A DNA stretch of 64,000 nucleotides, from positions 186,001-250,000 of the forward strand of contig JANJXV010000266.1 of assembly GCA_024803745.1 (NCBI GenBank). Reading direction: 5' to 3'. The position numbers and the translations under genes were made by a program. This stretch comes from Megascapheus bottae. Taxonomy: Eukaryota > Chordata > Mammalia > Rodentia > Geomyidae. The notes beneath the pieces were generated by a model. That model saw only the letters and a list, made by a program, of their open reading frames with translations, ran no database searches and was not told the DNA's origin. Positions 11,241 to 21,437 of this stretch are shown piece by piece; position 1 is the first letter of the stretch; each line of letters begins with the position of its first letter.

Positions 11241-12059
11241 AGTATCAAAGGACAAGAAGCTGGCCAAAAGTTAGAGGGACTCTATCTTGACAAACAATAC
11301 AATGATAAGTTGCACTCAGAAGACTTGCACAAAATCTGGAAACGCGTGAGACCTATCTATGTATGTTTCCTGTTTGTCTAAATATATATGTTTATGCATT
11401 TATATATTAGTATAGAGAGACAGATCAATACATATGACTATACATATATACATAGCCAGACACTTATGGGTGGGTGGTATACTGTGTGAGAGTTTGTGTT
11501 TGTGTTTTGTGGATGGCTATCTCTGTTTAAGAAAGATAGAAAATATGTCAATATCTTTAAAAAAACTTGATAAAATACAGAGAGACCTAAGCTCTTGAGG
11601 GAATCGGAAATGACAAGATTATTCACAGGCACGTTTATCCTTATGGATTCCTCAGCAAGTTTTAATTTTTTTCATTATTTTCTTTCTTTTTTTGAACCAG
11701 TGCTAAGGATTTCTCTCAGGGACCAGGTGCTGCCAATTACTAATTTTCTCATGGCTGCTACAAGAGGAACTGAGCCACAGTTCCACTTTTGCCTTATTTA
11801 TTCGTGCTTAACTGAAGATAAAGATTTCTATCAGTGACTTTCTTTCAGGGGCTGGATTCTAACGAGGATCCCCAGACCTCAGGCTTCTCTATAGCTACAA
11901 TTAACAATATGAGAACCCAGCACTGGGTTCCAATGCACAGGGCAAGAAATTGAGGGAATCTCTCAACTCCAATTAGCTATAATAAGCTACAAGTGAAAGA
12001 CCAATACCTTTGAGGAAAAGATGCTGAGGGTTATCACACAGGCCCTATGAGTAAGCCCT
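11241..12059. other. AT-rich non-coding sequence
   Basis: It includes a TA/CATA-rich patch at 11,380-11,460. A faint SINE-like trace near 11,690-11,720 is too weak to call. Confidence 0.45.
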
Positions 12060-12121
12060 AAACACTGTACACATGTGTGCATGCACACATTGGCAGATAC
12101 ACACACACATGCACACACACA
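12060..12121. repeat. Imperfect (CA)n/(TG)n repeat
   Basis: Alternating CA/TG purine-pyrimidine sequence with interruptions, for example 'acacacacacatgcacacac' at its right end. Confidence 0.8.
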
Positions 12122-12292
12122 ATATCTCAGGCAATATTGTATTTTGAATTAATATCCAAAGATTGGACAACAGGATAGCAAGTAATAAAATCTGTTTTTC
12201 TTGTCTACATTGAGGGAAAGGGATAAGTCACAAGATGCAGAAGCAAAGAATTCAGAGGCAAATGCTGTGAGTGAATAACTTGTAAAAAGCAC

Positions 12293-12325
12293 ATTTCTTT
12301 TCTTTTCTTTTCTTTTGTTTTTTCT
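12293..12325. repeat. (TTTTC)n tract
   Basis: Repeated CTTTT units at the T-rich end of the minus-strand SINE that follows. It is not conserved in the array spacers, where the equivalent place is non-repetitive. Confidence 0.7.
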
Positions 12326-12498
12326 GGCGCTTGAACTCAGGGCCTGAGCACTGCTCTTGGCTTTTCCCAAGTCTAGCCCTCTGCCACTTGAGCCACATTG
12401 CCATATGGATTTTTATATCTGTGTGATATTAAGGACTCAAACCTAGATCTTCATGGATGCTAGGCAAGCACTCTACCACTGGGCCAAAGTCTAAACCC
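12312..12498 (-). mobile_element. ID-like dimeric SINE, minus strand
   Basis: 'cgcttgaactcagggcctga', 'agtctagccctctgccactt', 'cttcatggatgctaggcaag' and 'cactctaccactgggccaaa' read as the inverted element from tail to head. Its counterpart in the spacers (for example 28,797-28,985) is on the plus strand. Confidence 0.8.
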
Positions 12499-12729
12499 CG
12501 ATTAAGTATTTATAAATAGTCATCATCATCATATCAAAATATCCTTTCTCCTACAAAGAATGAACACTTATCTATGTCTGTAAGACTTTTTTTATGTCAC
12601 CAATGCTTCTGTGATTTTCCCACTTGCATTTTTACAGATGACAGCACAGATATTCATCAGGAAGAAAAATAGATTAGGATAGAGAAACCTAACAACGTCC
12701 TAGTAGATTGAAGTGAAAAATATGTGCAA

Positions 12730-12920
12730 GATGGCCTGGGTCTTTCATCTATTTGTAGAGTGCTTGGCTACCACACAAAAAGAGTCCGGTTTGATTCTGC
12801 AGTACCATATACATAGAAAACTCTGGAAGTGGTGCTGTGGCTTGGTGGGACAGCTATAGCCTAAAGAAAGCCTAAGAACAATGGTCAGGCTCTGAGGTCA
12901 AGTCCCAGGACTAGCAAAAA
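12730..12920 (+). mobile_element. ID-like dimeric SINE
   Basis: 'tttgtagagtgcttggctac', 'gtccggtttgattctgcagt' and 'gtcaagtcccaggactagca' lead to an A-tail at 12,917. Its counterpart in the spacers is the minus-strand element at about 28,362-28,555 and equivalents. Confidence 0.75.
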
Positions 12921-13548
12921 AAAATGTGCAAGAGGCAAAATGCAAGCTGAGAAGGCACTGTGAAGCAAAATGTCTTGTGAAGTCTAAGGGGAATAGTGAC
13001 AGTTAAGTTTGGATCTTACCTAAGAAAGGCTCCTTGAGCCTGAGACCAGGCTAGCACTTACGCCTAGTTAATGACTTGGGATTTGAACAAAAAGGTGTGC
13101 TGTTTACTACATCCATATGTGAGGTGGGAAGGGAGATTCAGCCTCCAGTATGTCTTTGGGGAGCTCTTCTGTGAGCAAGGAGCTATGGTCATTGGGCCTT
13201 GAAATGTGACCCTACCTCCCTCACAATGGAACAGAATATGGAACCCTGGTAACCAAGCCACTGTATGTGACAACCAGCTCAAGTCAACTCCCTTGGCCTG
13301 TGGCTCAGGAGGAAGAAAGATGTTGCTGTGCTGTTGCCAAAGGTCAGGAGGCTCGGATCTCAGGCATGAGAGATATGGATGTCTCACTTGAAGAAGTAGA
13401 TGCTGGATCAGGGCCAAGACAAAATTCCAGTATATCAGGAATTTCTCTAGGAAGAAAGCCAGGAAACTCCAGGGAAACTCAGATGAGGTATATTGAGAGG
13501 AAACCTATTTGAACCCATCATCCTGCCCACAAACTACAACCTTCTTGT

Positions 13549-13866
13549 GTGCTTTCAAGTGACTATACTGAGATTAGAGTGTGTCATTTCCAATCTACTC
13601 TATACCAATTCCTCAGTGTGAAGTGTGGTCCCATTCCTACGTTTGAAATATCCACTGTTTTGCCAATACAGTGTGATGGTAAGTCAGCTCAGACTCTGAA
13701 TGAGCCTTGTAACCTATGGATCCTGGAGGAAGGCCTGTTGGAGATGCTGCTGACAAAGCTGATCCCTGCCTACCAGAAAGGTGATCTCTTTTATGTGGGA
13801 AACTTCCTGCACAATTTCAAATAGTGGAGGACAATGTAGTAGTTGCTGGAAATTCTCTTGAAAAAG
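13549..13866 (+). pseudogene. RasGEF-N-like exon of a RalGDS-related gene, broken
   Basis: The frame from 13,549 to TAG at 13,822-13,824 contains ILEEGLLEMLLTKLIPAYQ followed by KGDLFYVGNFLHNF. This fits the RasGEF N-terminal domain pattern of RalGDS/RGL proteins: a Gly-x-Leu-Glu helix, then an aliphatic helix, then G-D-L/x-Y-V-x-x-F-L. A shifted frame continues with LLEILLKK, matching the next helix of the fold. It is followed by GTGAGT (13,866), which looks like a splice donor. Two in-frame stops and a frameshift lie between the parts. Intact relatives are guanine-nucleotide exchange factors for Ral GTPases. The frame opens with GTG and no ATG precedes it, so the true 5' end is unknown. The array spacers are homologous to the sequence immediately upstream, and the homology ends within a few bases of this exon. 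Confidence 0.6.
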
Positions 13867-14299
13867 TGAGTGTTCCCCCTCCAAACCCATGTTTGCTCAC
13901 CACTCCTGGCCAAGCCTTGGAATACTTGGCTCCTCTCTGAGCCTGTTTGGTTCACTGGGGTGTTCACAGGGGAGCTAAGCATGATACAAGTGCACAAACT
14001 ACTTCATTATGACTGGGACACCATGCCATTTCATTTCCCTCACAAGCTACTGGAGTCTCAACAGTGTGCTTACTGAGAAGTTGGATTTCAGGCATGAGTA
14101 AGTGGCTCCCAACTGCAGCCCTCACCTAGGTGACATCCTAGGCAATCCCATTTCCCAGTAAGAAATGAGGTGTCAGTACTAATGGCGGAGGCCTGTGAAA
14201 TACTGGAGTCAGAGGAAAAGCTGGGGGCTGAATCACTTTTGAGCCATCAGGGAGGGATTGTGATAGCTTTGCCTGTTAGAACCTGAAAGCATTTACATT
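13867..14299. other. Intron-like sequence after the RasGEF-N-like exon
   Basis: Nothing recognised. It follows a GTGAGT donor-like site, consistent with intronic sequence of the decayed locus. Confidence 0.4.
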
Positions 14300-14525
14300 T
14301 TGGTGTGTGGTCCAGTGCTGCCACTTGAACCTGAACCCAGGTCTAAATGCAATCCCTTTGGTGTTCAAAAATTAGCACTGTACCATTTGAGTCATAGGTC
14401 AAGTTCTGGCTTTTTGCTGCCTAATTGAAGACAAGTGCCTTTAGACTTTTACTGACTGGACTGGCTTTCCACTGTGATCTTCAGAGCTCACCCTGCTGGG
14501 TGGCTAAGATTAGAGGAATGAGCAT
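14300..14525 (-). mobile_element. Degraded SINE, minus strand
   Basis: 'gccacttgaacctgaaccca', 'ctgtaccatttgagtcatag' and 'caagttctggctttttgctg' are inverted ID-like pieces. A B1-like remnant follows ('gtgatcttcagagctcaccc', 'gtggctaagattagaggaat'). Confidence 0.5.
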
Positions 14526-14789
14526 TTAGTTCTTTATTTAGAGCATTCACTTATTGATTTATTTAGAGCATTTACTTAGTTAATTTAAGGTGCGTTTACT
14601 TTGGACAGATGCATAGAGGCCTCTCTCAGAAGCTTCTGGAAGTGGGGTGTAAAAGTCATCCTGTTCTCGAGTGTCTCTTACCCCCCTCCCAGCACATAAG
14701 TGCACATCTCTGCAGGACAGCCACAGCATTAGAGTCCTGCAAGAAAGCGGCTTTGGTAAAAGGCTCAGGATGGAGAGAGAGGGCTCTCA

Positions 14790-15110
14790 CTTTCCTTGTA
14801 CCGAATGTGCCCACAGCATCATGTGTTCCATCTATACGATGTGAATGGACTTCTACCCCAGTAATTTCTACGAGTTCAAGAACTGCCACACCCTGACACA
14901 ACTCAAGCTCTATATGAGGCTCCACATGCCGGCTTTGGACCTGCTCTTCTAAACACATACTTTTTGACCAGCTGGAGGAATGTGCGACCAGTAAGACCAA
15001 GAAAAAGTAGAAGTCCTGGTGTGGGTGCCTCAGAGCCTGTGAGTAGGAAGCCCATGTGGTCTAGATATTGGTTGGCCCTTACTTCTACAGAGCTTGGCAA
15101 AATGCCCTTT
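14790..15110 (+). pseudogene. Possible RasGEF catalytic/linker remnant
   Basis: One frame around 14,845-14,945 reads NFYEFKNCHTLTQLKLYMRL and then HMPALDLLF before a stop. This loosely recalls the end of the RasGEF domain of RalGDS-like proteins, where an Asn-Phe-x-x-x-Lys segment is followed by T-Q-I-K-L-L and a short loop. A different frame near 15,030-15,100 gives SRKPMWSRYWLALTSTELG, again only loosely like the Ser-rich linker that follows that domain. Stops and frame changes separate the parts. The placement 1 kb after the RasGEF-N-like exon supports the idea, but the similarity is judged by eye and may be wrong. Confidence 0.35.
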
Positions 15111-15183
15111 ATGGGTGGTGTCAGCCAGGTAATGTCTGTCCTCTGAAAGGACTCTGGAATAAGCACTCATTAGAAAGACCCTA

Positions 15184-15980
15184 CACCTCCTCAGTGTTCA
15201 GTCCAAACTCCAGTTCTACAGGTTCCTCCATTAGATCCTCATGGAAGTTGAGTGACACTTCAACTTGCAGAGTCCACTCTGTCCACTCTGTACCTATTTC
15301 CATTCTTAGCTTTGGGTCACCGTGGAAGAGCTCATCCTGAACTCCGGATGAAAAACCCACCAATGGAGCTGGTGACAGATGGAGACTGAGAATCATCACT
15401 GCACTCCAGAAAGCATGGGCCTTCTGTAGAAATTACCAAACAGGTTTAGAGTCCTATGGATATATCTTTTGCTCTGAACCCCATGTGTGACACAGTTGAA
15501 CCTGCAGATACTATGGAGGAAGAAAAAGAGCAGCCAGATTTCCTTCCGTTTCCTTTCACACTCCACCCAGAGTCAGTCCATCTGAGTCAGAGTAACACTC
15601 CACTTATTGTGCAAGCTGAAGGGGCACACGCTGGGCTCATGGAAAATGTCCCCATGGGAAACAGCAAGTGTACTCTCAATACTGGATTCATTGGAGGAAA
15701 ATGAATCCATCCTCACAGAATATCCAGACCCATCCATCTCACTAAAAGAGACTCAATCTCCATTCGACAAACCAGAATCCATCCCCCTCTTAACTCAGGA
15801 AGGACATTCTGTTTCTCATGAGGAAGGAGACCCTTCTGAGGACTCGGAAGTAGAATTACTGTCTGAAGGCAACTTGGAGGCCAGTCTGGATTTAGAGCTT
15901 CCCTGTCCCCTTCCTAAAAAGACGTCTCTTTATCTTGCTCTCATGATTCTTGTCAAGTATTCATTGTATTTACTTTGCTA
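15184..15980 (+). pseudogene. Unassigned Ser/acidic-rich coding remnant, 3' end of locus
   Basis: A Ser-rich frame (15,184-15,340; SSSTGSSIRSSWKLSD) is followed by a frame with an ATG at 15,456 (MDISFALNPMCDTVEPADTM), open to 15,704. An overlapping shifted frame is open to 15,981. The last frame is rich in Glu/Asp/Ser/Pro and ends with a hydrophobic stretch (SLYLALMILVKYSLYLLC) before TAA... The two long frames overlap by about 100 bases, which looks like one coding tail split by a frameshift. ATTAAA at about 15,984 could be a polyadenylation signal. I do not recognise the protein family. By position it may be the 3' end of the RalGDS-like locus, but it could be a separate gene remnant. Confidence 0.4.
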
Positions 15981-15984
15981 ACTA

Positions 15985-16404
15985 TTAAACTCTCATTGTT
16001 AATATTATGGTGTGCAGTTCTTCAGTGCTTATTATACTGTGTTTTATTTTCCACTTATAATGTGAGACCTCAGACACATAGGTCCTGGGTGGGCCAAAAA
16101 CCAGACAGGTCTGGTCCCATAGAAGACAACCTTACTGGATATACAGGGAACTATGAAATGCATGGAATCACCAGGATTCCAGGCCAGGCCTCCATGGAAA
16201 GACAAGTCAGCTACCAAAGCTGAAGGACAGAGCAGATGCCTGGAAATGTGTTTTGTCAATCGGGAGAAGTGCCAGAGTAACTGTAATATTATGTGGGACT
16301 CTGTTCTGTGAGTTCAAGTCTGTTTATATATCCATTGTGCTTTGTACAAATATTTAAGAAAATTAAAACTCCACAATAGCATCAAAAATCTACTTTGGCT
16401 TTTA
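15985..16404. other. Non-coding sequence, nothing assigned
   Basis: AT-rich flank downstream of the possible poly(A) signal, with no repeat or gene recognised. Confidence 0.4.
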
Positions 16405-16590
16405 ATGTTGCCTAGTTGTAGAGTGCTCGCCTAGTATACAAGAAGACCTTGATTCAATTCCTCGACACTGCATACACAGAAAAAGCAGATGGGGCACTGT
16501 TGCTCAGGTGTAAGAGTGCCACCCTTGAACAAATGTGGCCAAGGACAGTTCCTGGTCCCTCAGTTCAAGCCGCAGGACTAGCCAAACAAG
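16405..16590 (+). mobile_element. ID-like dimeric SINE
   Basis: 'gcctagttgtagagtgctcg', 'gaccttgattcaattcctcg', 'gcactgttgctcaggtgtaa' and 'cagttcaagccgcaggacta' occur in family order, followed by an A-rich end. Confidence 0.7.
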
Positions 16591-16974
16591 AAATCATACC
16601 ATTTTCCACACATTTGGAAATAAATCTGATTTATCTAACCCTACTTCTTTTTTGCCAGTCCAGGGTGTGTGCCACCAAGCCAAACTACTGGCCTCCAACC
16701 TTACTATTTTTAATCATTTAATTTTTTTACATAATCATATTTCATGCTGTCTGTATTAATAGCATAAACAGTATGCTTAGTGTAATAATGTTAAAGGTAA
16801 AACATAAGAAATTAATAACAAAAATTCCTTTTATATTAGTTTTATAGCATTACTACAATTTTATGAGAAAAATTACTTAGAATGTTTATTTTAGAGTTCA
16901 AGTAATCCATTTTGATAAATATATCAACCTACATCATTTATTTGAACACATTTTAAACTATTTTTTTCAGGAAT
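16591..16974. other. AT-rich non-coding sequence
   Basis: No feature recognised. Confidence 0.4.
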
Positions 16975-17125
16975 GAAAATACATATATATTTGTTGTAAA
17001 TGAAATTTATGACTTGGGGGGAAAGGAAAGAGAAAATGGGGGAGGGGGTAACAGTGTTTACAAGAAATGTACTCATTACATATGTAACAGCAATCTCTTT
17101 GTATATCACCTTGAACAACAAATTT
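16975..17125 (+). mobile_element. Old L1-type 3' end
   Basis: A G/A-rich tract ('gaaaatgggggagggggtaa') is followed by 'acaagaaatgtactcattac', 'atgtaacagcaatctctttg' and 'tatatcaccttgaacaac'. This parallels the 3' ends of the better L1 copies (G-rich tract, '-agaagtaatgca-', '-gtaacccctctatacattac-', then A-rich), but is more diverged. A similar copy lies at 23,580-23,702. Confidence 0.45.
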
Positions 17126-17162
17126 TTTGAAAAGTACAATAAGTTTAAATGTCTACTTTGGG

Positions 17163-17385
17163 CAGAATTTTTTTTTGCCAGTACTGGGCTTAGACTCAGG
17201 ACCTGAGCACGATCCTTGTTTTTGTTTTTGTTTATTCTTAAGGCGCAAGTTCTATCACATGTGCCTCAGCACCACTTTCATCTTTTTTTATCAATGTTGT
17301 GCTGAGGAATTGAACTTGGGTCTTCATTCATGCTCGGCAAGAACGCTTCCACTAGGCTTAACTTATGGCCCCAGTGGGAAGGAAG
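17163..17385 (-). mobile_element. ID-like dimeric SINE, minus strand
   Basis: A T-tail at 17,167-17,176, 'gccagtactgggcttagact', 'caggacctgagcacgatcct', 'gtgctgaggaattgaacttg' and 'cttcattcatgctcggcaag' are in inverted family order. Confidence 0.65.
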
Positions 17386-17479
17386 TTTTCCATAAAATAT
17401 GTAGGAAATATGTACACTAAGGAAAAGCCATCAAAAATAGAAGAAAAATTATATACTTAGATAACAACATGCCAGTATT

Positions 17480-17860
17480 ATGGCAGATCTCTGTAATTCT
17501 AGCTTCAAGAGTGGCCTATTTGGACCGGGAGTTGGCTGGCTCAAGTAAAGTGCTATCCTTGAGCAAGCCCTAGGATAGTGCTCTGGCCATGAGTTGAAGC
17601 CATAGGACATGCAAAAAATAATAATTTAATGCCCGTGACTGGTGGCTCACCCTGGTAATCCTAGCTAACCTGGAGGATCGAGGTTCAAAGACGGCCCAGG
17701 CATAAAAATCTGTGAGAATCTTATTTCCAAATAATCCAGAAAATTCAAAATGACAATGTGCCTCAAGTGGTAGAGCTCTTGCCTTGAGCTTAAGAGCTTA
17801 AGGTAAACATCCAGGCCCAGAGTTCAAGCCCCATGAGTGAAAAAAAGAAAAAGAAAAAGA
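17480..17860 (+). mobile_element. Two adjacent SINE copies
   Basis: A shortened element at 17,480-17,615 (with 'gctatccttgagcaagccct') is followed at 17,630-17,860 by a fuller B1-like + ID-like composite. The composite has 'ggtggctcaccctggtaatc', 'cctcaagtggtagagctctt' and 'ccaggcccagagttcaagcc', with an A/G-rich tail. Confidence 0.65.
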
Positions 17861-17872
17861 AAGCCCTTATCT

Positions 17873-18165
17873 AAGGCTGGAGTGCACACTAGTGGTAGTT
17901 TGCTTGCCTAGTATGCACAAAGCCCTGTGTTCAATTACTCTGTACCACTTACACCAAAAAAAAGCTGGAAATGATCTCAGAAGGTTGGGTTCTGAGGATC
18001 ACAGTTCAAAGCCAGGCCAGACACTAAAGTGCATGAAACTGTTTCTTCCACTTAAGCACCAGAAAACCAGAAGTGACACTGTGGCTCAAGGTGTTTAAGG
18101 TTGTAGCCTTGAGCTGAAGAGCCCAGGGACACTGCCCAGGTGCACAATTAAAGTCTTACAACCAA
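17873..18165 (+). mobile_element. ID-like half joined to B1-like + ID-like SINE
   Basis: 17,873-17,965 is the ID-like first half ('ggtagtttgcttgcctagta'). 17,966-18,165 carries a truncated B1-like part ('ggttgggttctgaggatcac') and an ID-like end ('gttgtagccttgagctgaag'). Confidence 0.55.
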
Positions 18166-18170
18166 AAGAG

Positions 18171-18272
18171 TGACAGAGAGAGAGAGACAGAGACAGAGAG
18201 AGAGACAGAGAGACAGAGAGACAGACAGGCAGACAGACAGAGACAGACAGACAGCGAGACAGAGACAGAGAC
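18171..18272. repeat. (GACA/GAGA)n microsatellite
   Basis: Mixed GACAGAGA and GACAGACA units between two SINE copies. Confidence 0.9.
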
Positions 18273-18277
18273 ATCAA

Positions 18278-18505
18278 ACAGTCAGGCACTGCTGGCTGAA
18301 GCGTGTAATTCTACCTACTATGGAGGCTGAGATTGGAGGATCTTGGTTCAAAGCCCAAAGCCAGCCTGGACACATATGTTTGTGAGACTTACATCACCAA
18401 TTAACTACCAGAAACCAAAAATGGAGCTGTAGAGGAAGAGCGCTAGCCTTGAGCTGAAGAGGTCAGGGACAGTCCAGGCCCAAAGTCCAAGCAACATGAC
18501 GAATC
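18278..18505 (+). mobile_element. B1-like + ID-like composite SINE
   Basis: 'actatggaggctgagattgg', 'ggatcttggttcaaagccca', 'gagcgctagccttgagctga' and 'gtccaggcccaaagtccaag' are in the usual order, with an A-rich end. Confidence 0.7.
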
Positions 18506-18552
18506 AATAATAAAACAAAAGAAGATAGCTAATAGTAATGATGAATAATTTT

Positions 18553-18830
18553 GGGCTGGGAGTTTGGCCTAGTGGTAGAGTGCTTGCCTAGCATGCACGA
18601 AGACCTGGGTTCAATTCCTCAATATCACATACATAGAAAAATGCTGAAAGTGGTGCTGAGGCTGAAGTGGTAGAGCCCTAGCCTTGAGAAAATATAAGGA
18701 CAGTGCTCAGTCCCTGAGTTGAAGCCCAGGACTGGCCAAATCAAAAGTAGTAGAGCACTGGCATTGAACTGAAGATCTGAGGAACAGCCCAGGCACAGAG
18801 TTCAAGCACCGCAAACAACAACAACAAAAT
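18553..18830 (+). mobile_element. ID-like dimeric SINE plus partial second copy
   Basis: One of the cleanest copies: 'ggcctagtggtagagtgctt', 'gcctagcatgcacgaagacc' and 'tgggttcaattcctcaatat', then the second half to 'gaagcccaggactggccaaa' (18,745). A third partial half follows ('gtagtagagcactggcattg') and ends in an AAC-rich tail. Confidence 0.8.
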
Positions 18831-19184
18831 CTATGAAATGGCAGTGGTGGATTTAAGCTAAGCAAAAATAGAGTAGAAATTGGTAAAATACATATTTGTG
18901 TGTAAGCAAAATAGCCAGACTTATGCATTAGAACAGGATAGCAACTTGAAAAAAGATTTTGTTTTCCATCTCACTAGGTCCTGTCTCTTAATTTATTCAA
19001 GTAAGTAAAATGCTGGGTTTTATAATCATTGCTCTGAATATTAGAAAATCATAATATCTCTCATTAACCAACAAAGACCAGGAACTGGGGCTTCGTTGAA
19101 ATGGCAGAGTATCAGGCAAGAGAAGAAAAAATTGAAGTAAGAACTTGAAGTTCTTGATCCAGAACCTGCATAGTAACAGAGCAG
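18831..19184. other. AT-rich non-coding sequence
   Basis: No feature recognised. Confidence 0.4.
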
Positions 19185-19395
19185 CAGCCTGGTGATGGTA
19201 CCTCACACCTATAATCTTAGCTACTCAGGAGGCTAAGATCTGAGAATCAAAGTTTAAAGCCAGCCAAAGTACCCAGTTAACTGCCAGAAAAACCAGAAGT
19301 GGCACTGTGGCTCACAGATTAAAGCACTAGCCTTGAGCTGAAGAGCTCAGGGACAGTGCCCAGGCCCAGAGTTCAAGCCCCACAATTGACAAAAA
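19185..19395 (+). mobile_element. B1-like + ID-like composite SINE, well preserved
   Basis: 'cctggtgatggtacctcaca', 'tataatcttagctactcagg', 'taaagcactagccttgagct', 'gaagagctcagggacagtgc' and 'ccaggcccagagttcaagcc' define both halves clearly. A short middle deletion is present after 'agccaaagtacc'. Confidence 0.8.
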
Positions 19396-19616
19396 TCAAA
19401 CAAGCAAACAAAACTCACAAAGAAGCCTGCAGACCACAGTGGTTCTGCTGAGTCTCTTCTCTATGGGGATCAGGAAACATTTCACTTTTTCTGTCTCTTC
19501 CCATCTCAACATTCATACTAAAATAAGACTGTGTTGAAAGTTTCAATTTATAAAAATGTTTTTCATGAAGCACCCTGAAATATTCATCGCTTATATCTCA
19601 ATTGAAGATAGTTGAT

Positions 19617-19712
19617 TTGGGGCTGCATTGGTAGAGTGCTAGCCTTGAGCAGAAAAGGTCAGGGATAGAGCTGAAGCACTCAGTTGAAGACCCAGTGCCA
19701 ACACACAAAAGA
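19617..19712 (+). mobile_element. Single ID-like SINE half
   Basis: 'ggggctgcattggtagagtg' is followed by ctagccttgagcagaaaagg and 'cactcagttgaagacccagt', with an A-rich end. Confidence 0.55.
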
Positions 19713-19804
19713 AATTATGCACTTTATACATATTTTCTAATTTCTTAATGAATTTTTCAGTCTGTATAAATATAGGGTACATTCCTTGTTACTTAAGTAA
19801 GATT

Positions 19805-20155
19805 GCTCTTTTTTTTCTTTTTGCCAGTCCTACGGCTTGGACTCAGGGCCTAGACATTTTCATTGGACTCGCTTGCCCAAGGTGAGTGCTCTGCCTCTTG
19901 AAACACAGCGCCACTTCTAGCTTTTTTCTGAATATGCGGTACCGGTGAATAGAACCTAGGTCTTCATGCATTCTAGGTGAGCACTCTACCATTAGGCTAC
20001 ATTCCCAGGCAGTGAGATTCCTCTTACAGTCATTGTATGTTCACAGAGTTTGATCTCACACACTGTAGGGCCCTGGTTGGCTTTGACCTGTGATCCTAAG
20101 CCCTGAGCCTCCTAAGTAGCTGAAATTAAGTTGTGAGCCAGCATGATGGCTTCCA
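19805..20155 (-). mobile_element. SINE(s), minus strand
   Basis: A T-tail at 19,808-19,823, 'ggacctgagca'-like 'ggactcagggcctagacatt', 'cttcatgcattctaggtgag' and 'cactctaccattaggctaca' form an inverted ID-like dimer (to about 20,012). An inverted B1-like piece follows ('gagcctcctaagtagctgaa', 20,107-20,126). Confidence 0.6.
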
Positions 20156-20211
20156 TTCTTTTTTCTACAAAAATATATGTAGTTATCTAAAATATATCTA
20201 TAGCTGAAAAA

Positions 20212-21312
20212 ATGAATCTCTCCCAAACAAATCTTCAAAGAAACAACCATCCTATTAAAAGGTGGGCTAAAGACTTAAAAGAGTATTCTCTGAAGAAAAA
20301 ATTAAAATGGGCTTTAGACACATGAAGAAATGCTCCATATCTCTAGCAATAAGGGAAATGAAAATCAAAACAACTTTGAGATTCCACCTGACTCCAGTCA
20401 GAATGGCCATTATCAAAAAATCTAATAAGAGATACTGGTGGGGAAGTGACCAGGGGGGATCACACCTACACTGTTGGTGTGAGTGTAAACTCGTTCAACC
20501 ACTAGGGAAAGCAGTGTGGTGGTTCCTCAAAAGACTGAACATAGAGCTCCCCTATGATCCAGCAAATCCAATACTTGGCATCTACCCAATTGTCCAGAAA
20601 AAAGGACATACTAAAGCCACTACCACAATGATGCTCATTGCAGCACTATTTACCATAGCAAAGATATGAAACCAACCCAGATGCCACTCAGTAGATGACT
20701 GAATCAAGAAGATGTGGTACTTATACACAATGGAATGCTATGCTGCCATCAGAAGGAATGACATCGCCCCATTTGTAAGGAAATGGAAAGACTTGGAAAA
20801 ATTCATATTAAGTGAAGCAGCCAGACCCAAAGAAACATAAGCTCAATGGTTTCCCTCATTTGTAATAATTAGTTCACATCTAGGACTCTCCTAGCAGAGG
20901 ATTACAATAACTCAAAAACCTAGGTATATAAGGTCATATAGGATGAGACTAAATGAAAGGATCTCTAGGATATGGGAACAAGAGCTATATCTTGTGTCAT
21001 CGTTGCTCTTAATCTTGTGTGATTTTTGTCCTTAATCTACTATGTTATTTCTCATCTCTTATTTTGCCCTTTGGTTAATGTCAGATTGTTACTGTATCTG
21101 ATTTTTCCCTGGCATATTGTATATATGTTTATTTGTTTATGTCAAATAGGAAAGGGAAGGGGGGAAACAAGATGATTGGGAAGGGGAGGGGAGAGGGAAC
21201 TGGGGACAAAAACATGTGGAGTGGAATAAATGTGTGAGAAGTAATGCAGTCCACTACCTGTAAATGTAATCGTAACCCCTCTATACATTACCCTGAAAAT
21301 AAAAAAGAGACT
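20212..21312 (+). mobile_element. L1 3' portion (end of ORF2 + 3' UTR)
   Basis: Homologous to the last ~330 codons of ORF2 and the 3' UTR of the array L1s. 'cacatgaagaaatgctccat' and the open stretch 20,307-20,669 encode the C-terminal Cys-rich region. One metal-ligand position is changed (K-R-Y-W-W-G-S-D-Q-G-G in place of [10 protein letters not shown]). ORF2 ends near 20,871. The 3' UTR has G/A-rich tracts at 21,150-21,200 and ends at '-ccctgaaaataaaaaag-'. Confidence 0.85.
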
Positions 21313-21314
21313 AT

Positions 21315-21387
21315 CAAAATATCTGTAGAAAATGAGGTTGGATGATGGAAACAACCAGATGCCCTACTACAAAAAATGTGATACACG

Positions 21388-21437
<50 letters not shown>

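Larger units (their letters stand above)
12190..13546 (+). repeat. Diverged inverted homologue of the array spacer
   Basis: The reverse complement of this segment aligns along its whole length with each array spacer (for example 27,730-29,103). The match starts at 'aaactacaaccttctt' (13,531-13,546; array 'gaaagttgtag') and ends at 'tctgtttttcttgtcta' (12,191-12,207; array 'caagaaaaacagat'). Two SINEs inside it (12,312-12,498 minus; 12,730-12,920 plus) lie at matching places and inverted in the spacer, so they predate the duplication. The CAT triplet patch near 12,521 matches the expandable GAT repeat of the spacers. Substitutions and small indels show this copy is much older than the divergence between array units. 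Confidence 0.85.

Noticed and set aside
13206..13391. Small open frames (61-66 codons) with Cys/Arg-rich ends, seen here and inverted in every spacer
   Set aside because: Those checked begin with GTG, two overlapping frames are open in the same stretch, and no family is recognised. The similarity follows from nucleotide homology alone.
1365..18272. Regularly spaced short repeats that might suggest a CRISPR-like array
   Set aside because: The repeats are simple microsatellites and dispersed SINEs in a mammalian genome. There are no direct repeats with unique spacers of constant length.
18553..18640. tRNA-like sequence in SINE heads ('ggtagagtgcttgcctagca' with 'ggttcaattcctc')
   Set aside because: The A and B box-like motifs are those of a tRNA-derived SINE. 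The second half and A-rich tail show it is a retroposon and not a tRNA gene.
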